A stretch of 64,000 nt of DNA from Chaunax sp. Z400 (Eukaryota; Chordata; Actinopteri; Lophiiformes; Chaunacidae), in NCBI GenBank assembly GCA_037577475.1, contig JBAGJB010000162.1, positions 457,107-521,106 of the forward strand, read 5' to 3'. This document shows positions 23,701-32,937 of this stretch, in pieces (position 1 is the stretch's first letter; each line of letters starts with the position of its first letter). Position numbers and translations under genes: made by a program. The notes under the pieces are model-generated. The model was given only the letters and a program-made list of their open reading frames with translations, made no database searches and had not been told where the DNA came from.

Positions 23701-24964
23701 AGGTTTATACTAAAGGTTTATACTAAAGGTTTAACTAAAGGTTTATACTAAAGGTTTAACTAAAATTTTTATACTAAAGGTTTATACTAAACGTTTAACT
23801 AAAGGTTTAACTAAAGGTTTATACTAAAGGTTTATACTAAAGGTTTATACTAAAGGTTTAACTAAAGGTTTATACTAAAGGTTTATACTAAAGGTTTTAC
23901 TAAAGGTTTAACAAAAGGTTTATAGTAAAGGTTTATACTAAAGGTTTAACTAAAGGTTTATACTAAAGGTTTATACTAAAGGTTTAACTAAAGGTTTAAC
24001 TAAAATTTTTATACTAAAGGTTTATACTAAAGGTTTGACTAAAAGTTTATACTAAAGGTTTAACTAAAGGTTTATACTAAAGGTTTAACTAAAGGTTTAT
24101 AGTAAAGGTTTATACTAAAGGTTTGACTAAAAGTTTATACTAAAGGTTTAACTAAAGGTTTATACTAAAGGTTTAACTAAAGGTTTATAGTAAAGGTTTA
24201 TACTAGAGGTTTATACTAAAGGTTTATACTAAAGGTTTAACTAAAGGTTTAACTAAAGGTTTAACTAAAGGTTTATACTAAAGGTTTATACTAAAGGTTT
24301 ATACTAAAGGTTTATACAAAAGGTTTATACAAAAGGTTTATACTAAAGGTTTGACTAAAGGTTTAACTAAAGGTTTATACTAAAGGTTTAACTCAAGGTT
24401 TATACTAAAGGTTTAACTCAAGGTTTATACTAAAGGTTTATACTAAAGGTTTAACTAAAGGTTTAACTAAAGGTTAATGGTTTATACTAAAGGTTTATAC
24501 TAAAGGTTTAACTAGAGGTTTATACTAAAGGTTTATACTAAAGGTTTAACTAAAGGTTTATACTAAAGGTTTATACTAAAGGTTTATACTAAAGGTTTAT
24601 ACTAAAGGTTTAACTAAAGGTTTATACTAAAGGTTTATACTAAAGGTTTATACTAAAGGTTTATACTAAAGGTTTAACTAAAGGTTTATACTAAAGGTTT
24701 AACTAAAATTTTTATACTAAAGGTTTATACTAAAGGTTTGACTAAAAGTTTATACTAAAGGTTTAACTAAAGGTTTATACTAAAGGTTTAACTAAAGGTT
24801 TATAGTAAAGGTTTATACTAAAGGTTTATACTAAAGGTTTAACTAAAGGTTTATACTAAAGGTTTATACTAAAGGTTTATACTAAAGGTTTAACTAGAGG
24901 TTTATACTAAAGGTTTAACTAAAGGTTTAACTAAAGGTTTAACTAAAGGTTTATACTAAAGGTT
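20751..24964. repeat. 12/13-bp satellite (AAAGGTTTATACT / AAAGGTTTAACT)
   Basis: About 4.2 kb of head-to-tail 13-bp AAAGGTTTATACT and 12-bp AAAGGTTTAACT monomers with scattered variants (TATAAT, TATAGT, TTATTACT, TTCAACT, AAATTTTT). From about 22.8 to 24.7 kb, two ~943-bp blocks of the same variant order follow each other; the rare GGTTAATGG variant, for example, sits at 23529 and 24472. It ends at GGTT immediately before TGTTGAGCCG. Confidence 0.95.
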
Positions 24965-25212
24965 TGTTGAGCCGCATTTTGTAATAACGGTGCATTTTGT
25001 AATAAACGTCCAAAATGTAATAACTTTTTCATTTCATTTTGTAATAAACTGCCGCATTTTGTAATAAACTGCCCCAACGCATTTGGTAATAAATTTTGCC
25101 ACATTATGTAATAAGTTATTACATTTTGAGAAGATTATTACAAAATGCACTTGCAACTTTTTTATTTTCTAGGAAATGTAATAACATGGTGCATTATGTA
25201 ATAATACCTATT
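24965..25212 (+). repeat. Terminal repeat A of the TGTTGAGCCG element family
   Basis: Starts TGTTGAGCCGCATTTTG and contains repeated GCATTTTGTAATAA-like words. It is more diverged than the other three copies: one 18-bp AAGCC-type word is missing, there is a CATTTGG variant, and its inner end differs. It directly abuts the satellite. Bases 25213-25402 behind it are unassigned. Confidence 0.8.
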
Positions 25213-25402
25213 ATTGTTGTTTGTTAAACAATGAATTTATACAAGAGTGACTTTTTGTTGTTTTTTATGCAATTTCCCTTAGAGCTATGTAGCCCAATAA
25301 ATCTATGTATGACAGAACACGTTTGGAATTATATAGGCCAATAACTTGTGGCCAAATTCAAAGCTCTACATGGTCTGTCACTCAGCCAGGGAGGGGAGGG
25401 CG

Positions 25403-25727
25403 TGTTGAGCCGCATTTTGTAATAACGGTGCATTTTGTAATAAACGTCCAAAATGTAATAACTTTTTCATTTCATTTTGTAATAAAGCCGCATTTTGTAA
25501 TAAACTGCCGCATTTTGTAATAAACTGCCCCAACGCATTTTGTAATAAATTTTGCCGCATTATGTAATAAGTTATTACATTTTGAGAAGATTATTACAAA
25601 ATGCACTTGCAACTTTTTTATTCTCTAGAAAATGTAATAACATGGTGCATTACGTAATAACAATTCTAAAGCATTGTTTATTTGTTAATTGTATTTTATT
25701 TTACTTTAAAGTATTTGTAAAAGTTAG
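25403..25727 (+). repeat. Terminal repeat B of the integrase element
   Basis: Matches the arm at 30354-30683 up to AAAAGTTAGG, with small differences (GCCGCATTA versus GCCACATTA, and one TTTG fewer). It contains at least five GCATTTTGTAATAA-type words that could be transposase binding sites. Confidence 0.85.
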
Positions 25728-26235
25728 GCCTATTATTAGTATCACTGTATTAGCCTAGTAGCAGTACTTAGCAATTACTATCAGTACACTATTCAAAGGT
25801 TGCATTAACAGAGAATATTCTGTAAATTCCAGATTTTTTTTATTGGATACCAAAACCACATCAAGAATAGTTATAAACATCCAACAAACCGTATTATGCT
25901 TCTTATAATACAGAACAAAACTCTGGGTATCAAAATTTAATCCATTCGTAAACATTAACATATGCACATACAAAATAGAAACGCTGATGAATAGGTAAAG
26001 AACAGCTTTATTTATGCATTTATAGAACCTTTCAACAACAATAAATGCAACCAACACATGCAGGCTTGCGGCCAATTTAAAATAATAATGAACCAATGAA
26101 TATAAGTTCTACCTTAAACAACGTAAGTGTCTTCTGCTTGTTTAGAGAGCTGCTGTGACCAGCAAATTTCTCCACTAAGATTAATTTTAAACAAATATGA
26201 AATTGCCTCAAAAGGCTAAACAAACAACAAAATTT
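25728..26235. other. AT-rich spacer between terminal repeat B and the integrase gene
   Basis: 3' flank of the minus-strand gene. I see no recognised feature. A short minus-strand open frame at 25755-26096 has no recognisable similarity. Confidence 0.4.
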
Positions 26236-28731
26236 CTATTTCCAAAATATATCCGTAATTTCAAATTGTCCATGTCTAATATGTCTAATTACCAGCCAAG
26301 CCATAAACCACTTGGAATGTTTCCCAAACAGCTCCTTGAGTTTTAATGCCACACCACCAAAGCGCCCTGCTGCTTTGTACAACCTTTGTACACTAATTGT
26401 GTGCTTTCCAACGACGTCCAACCCAAGGCTTCGGCTTAATGTTTCCCTTAGATAGATTGATGGATGGAATCGATCTGCAATGTCTTTAAAATGTTGAGAC
26501 ACTCTGATAAACGTCCCAAGCATTGACATGTCATCCTCAAGGGTCATTTTGATAATAGACTGAAACATTTCAGTTGGTAGGACAGGCTGAACAGGGGGTG
26601 TAGTCAGAACAGGGTCCTCAGGCTGGATAGGTGGGTCACACTCATCTGGTGAGTCAGGCTGGATAGGTGGGTCAGACTCATCTGGTGAGTCAGGCTGGAT
26701 AGGTGGGTCAGACTCATCTGGTGAGTCAGGCTGGATAGGTGGGTCAGACTCATCTGGTGAGGCAGGCTGGATAGGTGGGTCAGACTCATCTGGTGAGGCA
26801 GGCTGGATAGGTGGGTCAGACTCATCTGGTGAGGCAGGCTGCAGTGGTGAAAGTGTGTTGTTGTCATATAACTGTCCTGCTTGAGCATCCAAAACATGCT
26901 CTATAAATGGTGTGACTGGTCCCTCCAAACTCAGATAATGTTCTCCATGCCCCTCTGCCACATGACCAAGTACTAGCACTGGATTGTTGTGACAATATAT
27001 GTTTGACTCTGATACAATAGTTGAGGCATTGATTCCCAGAGAGGAAATTACAAGAAACTGGACCTGGAAAATTTCAGATGCTCTTTGCGAAGTAATGTGG
27101 TCACCATAGGTTCCAGTTCGGGCCATTCTTTCCAAGTATCCATCCCAGTCATTGCCCTCGACAAAGTTGAACAAGAGTGTTCCATTTCCATTGTATGGAT
27201 AATTCCTGAGGTCTTGGACAATTTCATCTCTTAAGCTTTCTGGTGATCTAAATATTCCAAGGGTGGATAGCTGGTCAGCCATGGCTGCAAACTGACAATT
27301 TCCATCTGGGTCAGGGTCATAGCGAATGCTTAACTCCATGGACATAAATTCCTCTAGTCTGTCTGTGTGTGTGTACTGAAACAAAAGTGGGTTTAGGCCT
27401 CTCTTTGATGGTGCTGTCTTGGGTTTTTTAGAGTGTGTCTTTTTTCGCAGCCGGGTAGCACTAGTTATATCCGACACGAAGAACCATTTTTGTGTTTGTC
27501 GGAGGGTCTTTGGGTCCCTAAAACTCACTTTGTATTTTGAGAGCTTTCGATTTTTTTTCACAATTGTACCACGCCTTACGTGATACTTTTTGGAGACTCG
27601 ATGGGCACCATCCCTCATTCTGACCAAAACAGCGTCCTTAACATTGTAGTGTTGTGATAGGTTTTGTTTGAATGCACGCTTGATCATTAGTTTAGCACAG
27701 TGCTCAGAGGCCTTCCGTGCCATTCTTCTCACCCTTTTTCGTTTAGTATCAAATTTTTCTCGATGTCTCAAGGATGGTAAAGTTGAATGTTGATTCCTCA
27801 CAGACTCCTTACGAACAGAAGATGGAGAACCGCATAAAGGATGCCTTATGCTGTTGCTTTTTCTTCCATAGTATACTTCAAATGGAGACCTCCAGCCTAA
27901 AACTTCTTTAAGATCCTCATTTAGCACTCTTGAATATACAGGTAGGTGCTTGACCCAGTTAACTTCGTTCCGTTGAAATTTCACCAGATCATACATGATC
28001 TTCTTTCTTAGCCACCTATGTGTCCTCTCAACCTTTCCTTGGCTTTGTGGATGATATGCTGAACTTTCAATTATTTTCACTTGCAGAGATGTCATTAGAA
28101 TTTTCACTGCCCCTTTAAACTCAGTCCCTTTGTCATGTTGTAACACTTTGGGTGGTCCATGTTCACGATAAATCTTGTTAAGGTGTTTGGCGATTTCAAC
28201 ACTACTTTTTCTTTTCAATGGTTTCAGCCACATGTAACGACTGAACACATCCATCACTGTGAGAATGTAACGGTATAAAGCCTGACCATAACTAATTTTC
28301 ATTTTTCCCATGTCCAATAGGTCAATTTGGTGTCGATCTTGCACTTCTTTGGCTTGAATGGTCATCAAAGGGGGCTTATTCAGAAACTTTGCATTTTGAA
28401 GTTGGTACCACTCAGTTTTGTTCAAGATTTCCTGCACCTTTCTTTCACTTATGCCACTATGATGCATTTTCAGTCGTTTGCTCAACTTTCTTGCTCCAGA
28501 ACCCTTAGTATCATCTAGACCCTTTTTAACAACACAATCAACATTAGACTGTAGCATGACTGGCTTGCCGGCACACAGCAGTGTCTGCCCATCCTCACTG
28601 AGAGAATAGACCCCTTGATTTCTCCAGAGACGCACCAAGGCATTTTGTTGAATTCTTGTGCGTTCAGAAACTGGAACATGAAACTCTCCTCTCAACTTGC
28701 GAACTATGACATTGTACATTTCCTCGGTCAT
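26236..28731 (-). CDS. Integrase-OTU cysteine protease fusion (KRBA2/Ginger-like transposase)
   Basis: The uninterrupted frame is open from 28839. I prefer the ATG at 28731 (product ~831 residues) because the 36 codons before it are hydrophobic and unlike the family, and a splice-acceptor-like CTCATTGTAG precedes it. In numbering from 28839, the integrase core has QIDLLDM (Asp173), HDKGTEF (Asp236) and GKVERTH (Glu271). That is a D,D-35-E triad, with SAYHPQSQGK before the Glu. A basic SH3/GPY-like region follows (~395-460). An OTU-type protease comes next: DPDGNC (Asp512, Cys515) and GEHYLSL (His634). Then there are six 12-residue SPDESDPPIQP repeats (~669-740) and a helical C-terminus containing VGKHTISVQRLYK. 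No classical HHCC zinc finger is obvious; only MHHSGIS...EIL remains. Fish homologues are commonly annotated KRAB-A domain-containing protein 2-like. Catalytic residues look intact, so it may be an active or recently active transposase. Confidence 0.8.
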   Translation of the reverse strand: MTEEMYNVIVRKLRGEFHVPVSERTRIQQNALVRLWRNQGVYSLSEDGQTLLCAGKPVMLQSNVDCVVKKGLDDTKGSGARKLSKRLKMHHSGISERKVQEILNKTEWYQLQNAKFLNKPPLMTIQAKEVQDRHQIDLLDMGKMKISYGQALYRYILTVMDVFSRYMWLKPLKRKSSVEIAKHLNKIYREHGPPKVLQHDKGTEFKGAVKILMTSLQVKIIESSAYHPQSQGKVERTHRWLRKKIMYDLVKFQRNEVNWVKHLPVYSRVLNEDLKEVLGWRSPFEVYYGRKSNSIRHPLCGSPSSVRKESVRNQHSTLPSLRHREKFDTKRKRVRRMARKASEHCAKLMIKRAFKQNLSQHYNVKDAVLVRMRDGAHRVSKKYHVRRGTIVKKNRKLSKYKVSFRDPKTLRQTQKWFFVSDITSATRLRKKTHSKKPKTAPSKRGLNPLLFQYTHTDRLEEFMSMELSIRYDPDPDGNCQFAAMADQLSTLGIFRSPESLRDEIVQDLRNYPYNGNGTLLFNFVEGNDWDGYLERMARTGTYGDHITSQRASEIFQVQFLVISSLGINASTIVSESNIYCHNNPVLVLGHVAEGHGEHYLSLEGPVTPFIEHVLDAQAGQLYDNNTLSPLQPASPDESDPPIQPASPDESDPPIQPASPDESDPPIQPDSPDESDPPIQPDSPDESDPPIQPDSPDECDPPIQPEDPVLTTPPVQPVLPTEMFQSIIKMTLEDDMSMLGTFIRVSQHFKDIADRFHPSIYLRETLSRSLGLDVVGKHTISVQRLYKAAGRFGGVALKLKELFGKHSKWFMAWLVIRHIRHGQFEITDIFWK
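26622..26838 (-). repeat. Coding 36-bp minisatellite
   Basis: Six in-frame 36-bp units encode SPDESDPPIQP(A/D) in the integrase-OTU protein. The last unit has Cys in place of Ser (SPDECDPP). It is a proline/acidic linker between the protease and the C-terminal domain and probably varies in length between copies. Confidence 0.9.
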
Positions 28732-29214
28732 TGCTTGCTTTTGTCCATGGCCTACAATGAGCCCCAGCAGGGTGCAGGTCAGGGTTATAATTAGCAGACC
28801 TACAAGGGTGACAAAAGAGGGAAAATGTTTAACTCCCAAAACTAAACTGCATTTTGTGCCTTTTTTTTTGCACTTTTATTTTATTTGTGGAATTTCATTT
28901 CAAGTACTAAAATATTTTATCTTGAATTAATATTTAAGAAGGTATTTTAATTATTACAATTTTGATAACCCACCACCACCTGCGGCATCACAGTAATTCA
29001 AATTGCTTTATGAATGTTGATCTTATGTTATAGCCCTAGATTTGTCTCAATAAAGGATGCTATCATTAAAGAGGACGCTGCTTTTGTAGGAATACTGAAA
29101 AACAAGGTTTTAACAAATTTATTGTTTTCACACCTGTTATAACATTTTTAGCCTTTTAATAGCTATTTCGATGCTTACTATTTATGACTGTGTTAACCCT
29201 TTGGCCGCCAAAGA
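28732..29214. other. 5' flank of the integrase gene
   Basis: AT-rich sequence upstream of the minus-strand ATG. 28732-28839 is an open extension of the frame with a hydrophobic translation. A splice-acceptor-like site on the minus strand lies about 20 bases upstream of the chosen ATG, so an untranslated upstream exon is possible. Nothing else is recognised. Confidence 0.35.
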
Positions 29215-29888
29215 TATTCCAAAAATTTATGAAATATTAATATTAATTTTCCAAAAGGCTGTAACTTGAAACTGGTAAGAGATAAAATTATGCTGTAAAT
29301 GAGAAAAATCTTAACCACAACCCTAAGTTTGTGATGGGAGTAAATTTACCAATCTAATTTGCATATTATGATGTCATAGGGTGGCGGCCATATTGGAAAA
29401 TATGAAATTATAATATCAATTTTCCAAAAGGCTGTCACTTGAAACTGGAAAGAGATAAAAGTATACTGTAAATGTGGAAAAACTTCACCATTACTCAAAG
29501 TTTGTGATGGGAGTAAATTTACCAATCTAATTTGCATATTATGACATCACCAGGTGGTGGCCATATTGGAAAACATTCATCTCTGAAGAAGATTTCAAAA
29601 GGCTGCAACTTGAAAGTGGAAAGAGATCAAATTATACTGTAAATGAGGAAAAACTTCACCATGACTCAAAGTTTGTGATGGGAGTAAATTTACCAATCTA
29701 ATTTGCATATTATGACATCACCAGTTGGCGGCCATATTGGAAAACATTCATCTCTGAAGAAGATTTCAAAAGGCTGTAACTTGAAAGTGGAAAGAGATAA
29801 AATTATACTGTAAATGAGGAAAAACTTCACCATGACTCAAAGTTTGTGATGGGAGTAAATTTACCAATCTAATTTGCATATTATGACA
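29215..29888. repeat. ~172-bp tandem repeat, four copies
   Basis: Four direct copies containing AAAGGCTGTAACTTGAAA, GTTTGTGATGGGAGTAAA and GGCGGCCATATTGGAAAA. The GCCATATTGG word falls at 29387, 29560 and 29731, giving periods of 173 and 171 bp. The first copy is the most diverged. A nucleosome-length period is common in satellites. I do not recognise the family. Confidence 0.9.
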
Positions 29889-30353
29889 TTCATTGTGATC
29901 TGGGATGTGTTGTTTAAATGATCACTTTATTTTTTGAGCAGTGTACTATTGTGTGTGTGTGTGTGGGTGTAGTTTTTTGCACATGCACAGTTTTCCTTCA
30001 AATGTGTTATTACCTGTCGGTCATTAAAAGTTATTAACTTTTAATATGTACTTAGAGGCATAGATTTCAGTTTTACTTTACAAACTGTTTTTAATGCAGT
30101 GAGCATAACTTGGACAATGCAGGTTTAAATTCAGTCATATAATTTCTTATCAAGGGCAAAACATCTACATAACTTTAGATCAACTGCAAAATGTCTTTAT
30201 ACTTCCATATATTCAATTACACAGATAATATTTGACACAGTTTTTTCATACCTGGCATCATGTTGAACTCTGTTGGCTGTCTCAATTAAGCATGCAAGCA
30301 GTGCATGATCTTTGTAGAACTGATGCAGCAGCCAATCAGATTACAGCCCGCCC
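29889..30353. other. Unassigned spacer before the fold-back element
   Basis: AT-rich, with a short (GT)n at 29949-29965. I see no gene or repeat. It ends at CCCGCCC directly before TGTTGAGCCG. Confidence 0.4.
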
Positions 30354-30683
30354 TGTTGAGCCGCATTTTGTAATAACGGTGCATTTTGTAATAAACGTCC
30401 AAAATGTAATAACTTTTTCATTTCATTTTGTAATAAAGCCGCATTTTGTAATAAACTGCCGCATTTTGTAATAAACTGCCCCAACGCATTTTGTAATAAA
30501 TTTTGCCACATTATGTAATAAGTTATTACATTTTGAGAAGATTATTACAAAATGCACTTGCAACTTTTTTATTCTCTAGAAAATGTAATAACATGGTGCA
30601 TTACGTAATAACAATTCTAAAGCATTGTTTATTTGTTTGTTAATTGTATTTTATTTTACTTTAAAGTATTTGTAAAAGTTAGG
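30354..30683 (+). repeat. Terminal repeat C (left arm of the fold-back element)
   Basis: 330 bp, TGTTGAGCCG at the outer end and AAAAGTTAGG at the inner end. It runs straight into the A-rich GGTAATGAG array because its last bases GG are the start of the first array word. Confidence 0.9.
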
Positions 30684-31135
30684 TAATGAGATGTGAAAAA
30701 AAATTGGTAATGAGATGCGAATTTAAAAAAAAAAAGAAATGATTAAAAAAAATTGGTAATGAGATGCGAAAAAAAAATCGGTAATGAGATGCGGGGAAAA
30801 AAATGGTAATGAGATGCAAAAAAAATTGGTAATGAGATGCGGGGGAAAAATAAAATAATAATTGTTAATGAGATGCGAAAAATAAAATTAGTAATGAGAT
30901 GCGGAAAAAAAATTGGTAATGAGATGCAAAAAAAACAGGGAAAAAACAAAAAAAATTGGTAATGAAATGCGGGGGAAAAAAGTAATGAGATGCGAAAAAA
31001 AATTGGTAATGGGATGCGAGAAGGGAAAAAAAAATTGGTAATGAGATGCGAAAAAATATAAAAAAAAAAAATTGGTAATGAGATGCGGAAGAAAAAAAAT
31101 TGGTAATGAGATGCGAGAAAAAAAATTGGTAAATT
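30684..31135. repeat. A-rich array of GGTAATGAGATGCG words
   Basis: About fifteen GGTAATGAGATGCG words separated by A-rich spacers of variable length. The plus strand is strongly purine-rich. It forms the left inner half of the fold-back element. Confidence 0.9.
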
Positions 31136-31157
31136 GTTTTTTTGTTTTTTGTTTTTC

Positions 31158-32607
31158 ATCTCATTACCAAATTTTTTTTTAGCATCTCATTACCAATTTT
31201 TTTTAGCATCTCATTACCAATTTTTTTTAGCATCTCATTACCAATTTTTTTCTTCCGCATCTCATTACCATTTTTTTTCCCCGCATCTCATTACCAATTT
31301 TTTCCCCTTCTCGCATCTCATTAACAAATTTTTTCCGCATCTCATTACCAATTTTATTTTTCGCATCTCATTACCAATTATTATTTTTTTCCCCCTGCAT
31401 CTCATTACCAAATTTTTTTAGCATCTCATTACCATTTTTCCCCCCGCATCTCATTACCAATTTTTTTTCCGCATCTCATAACCAATTTTTTAAAGCATTT
31501 TTTCTAAAAAAAATTCCGCATCTCATTACCAATTTTTCCCCCGCATCTCATTACCAATTTTTCCCCCGCATCTCATTACCAATTTTTTTCCCGCATCTCA
31601 TTAACAATTTTTTTTCCTTTTTTTTCTGCATCTCATTACCAATTTTTTTTCTCGCAGCTCATTACCAATTTTTTTCTTCCGCATCTCATTACTTTTTTTT
31701 TTCGCATCTCATTACCAATTTTTGTTTTTTTCCCTGTTTTTCCCCACATCTCATTACCAATTTTTTTTCCGCATCTCATTACCAATTATTATTTTTTTTT
31801 CCTGCATCTCATTACCAAATTTTTTTAGCATCTCATTACCATTTCCCCCCCCCGCATCTCATTACCAATTTTTTTTCCGCATCTCATTACCAATTTTTTA
31901 AGCATTTTTTTTTTAAATTCCGCATCTCATTACCAATTTTTTTTCGCATCTCATTACCAATTTTTTTTCCCGCAGCTCATCACCAATTTTTTTTTCTTTT
32001 TTTTCTGCATCTCATTACCAATTTTTTTTCTCGCATCTCATTACCAATTTTTTCCCCGCATCTCATTACCAATTTTTTTCCCCGCATCTCATTACCAATT
32101 TTTTTTCCTTTTTTTTCTGCATCTCATTACCAATTTTTTTTCTCGCATCTCATTACCAATTTTTTTTTCTCGCATCTCATTACCAATTTTTTTTCTTCCG
32201 CATCTCATTACCAATTATTTTTTATTATTATATTTTTTCGCATCTCATTACCAATTTTTTTTTTCCTTCTCGCATCCCATTACCAATTTTTTTTCGCATC
32301 TCATTACTTTTTTTCCCCCGCATCTCATTACCAATTTTTTTTGTTTTTTTCCTGTTTTTTTTGCATCTCATTACCAATTTTTTTTTTCGCATCTCATTAC
32401 CAATTTTTTTTTTCGCATCTCATTAACAATTATTATTTTATTTTTTCCCCGCATCTCATTACCAATTTTTTTCGCATCTCATTACCATTTTCCCCCCGCA
32501 TCTCATTACCGATTTTTTTTTCGCATCTCATTACCAATTTTTTTTAATCATTTCTTTTTTTTTTTTAAATTCGCATCTCATTACCAATTTTTTTTCGCAT
32601 CTCATTA
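31158..32607. repeat. T-rich array of CGCATCTCATTACC words
   Basis: The reverse-complement counterpart of 30684-31135 but about three times longer, with several dozen words separated by T or C/T runs. The palindrome is therefore unequal in arm length. Confidence 0.9.
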
Positions 32608-32937
32608 CCTAACTTTTACAAATACTTTAAAGTAAAATAAAATACAATTAACAAACAAATAAACAATGCTTTAGAATTGTTATTACGTAATGCACCATGT
32701 TATTACATTTTCTAGAGAATAAAAAAGTTGCAAGTGCATTTTGTAATAATCTTCTCAAAATGTAATAACTTATTACATAATGTGGCAAAATTTATTACAA
32801 AATGCGTTGGGGCAGTTTATTACAAAATGCGGCAGTTTATTACAAAATGCGGCTTTATTACAAAATGAAATGAAAAAGTTATTACATTTTGGACGTTTAT
32901 TACAAAATGCACCGTTATTACAAAATGCGGCTCAACA
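32608..32937 (-). repeat. Terminal repeat D (right arm of the fold-back element)
   Basis: 330 bp, reverse complement of 30354-30683 with no difference noticed. It shares the diagnostic GCCACATTA and TTTGTTTGTT variants with C and not with B. Its outer end CGGCTCAACA abuts the inverted satellite. Confidence 0.9.

Larger units (their letters stand above)
25403..30353. mobile_element. Integrase-OTU (Ginger/KRBA2-like) DNA transposon, right end not found
   Basis: Starts with a 325-bp terminal repeat (TGTTGAGCCG...) and contains one long integrase-OTU reading frame on the minus strand. TG...CA termini, long inverted repeats and an integrase plus OTU protease are the published hallmarks of Ginger1-type DNA transposons. 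The matching inverted terminus is not found before 30353. The only inverted terminus is at 32608-32937, and that one pairs better with 30354. The element may be truncated, or its end may have been replaced by the fold-back element. Confidence 0.6.
30354..32937. mobile_element. 2.6-kb fold-back element with identical 330-bp arms
   Basis: The left arm 30354-30683 and right arm 32608-32937 appear to be exact reverse complements, both with TGTTGAGCCG outermost. The interior is A-rich on the left and T-rich on the right, built on GGTAATGAGATGCG and its complement, and turns over at about 31135-31158. The arms match the terminal repeats of the integrase element, so it could be mobilised in trans by the integrase-OTU protein. 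No coding capacity is apparent. No clear target-site duplication is seen: GCCC on the left, AACC on the right. Confidence 0.8.

Noticed and set aside
20751..24964. Possible telomere-like repeat
   Set aside because: The monomer AAAGGTTTATACT has no resemblance to TTAGGG and lies internally with an inverted partner. It is a local satellite.
31134..31421. Open frames such as FFISLPIFF... over the T-rich array
   Set aside because: Low-complexity translation of the repeated CGCATCTCATTACC word.
30684..32607. CRISPR-like appearance: a fixed 14-bp word with variable spacers
   Set aside because: Spacers are homopolymer A/T runs, the array inverts at its centre, and the context is a eukaryotic fold-back element. 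It is not a CRISPR array.
24965..32937. A single 8-kb transposon from terminal repeat A to D
   Set aside because: A is more diverged than D, whereas C and D share private variants and are identical. The best pair is C-D, so an A-D element is not supported as one unit, though the outer inverted arrangement is reported as a finding.
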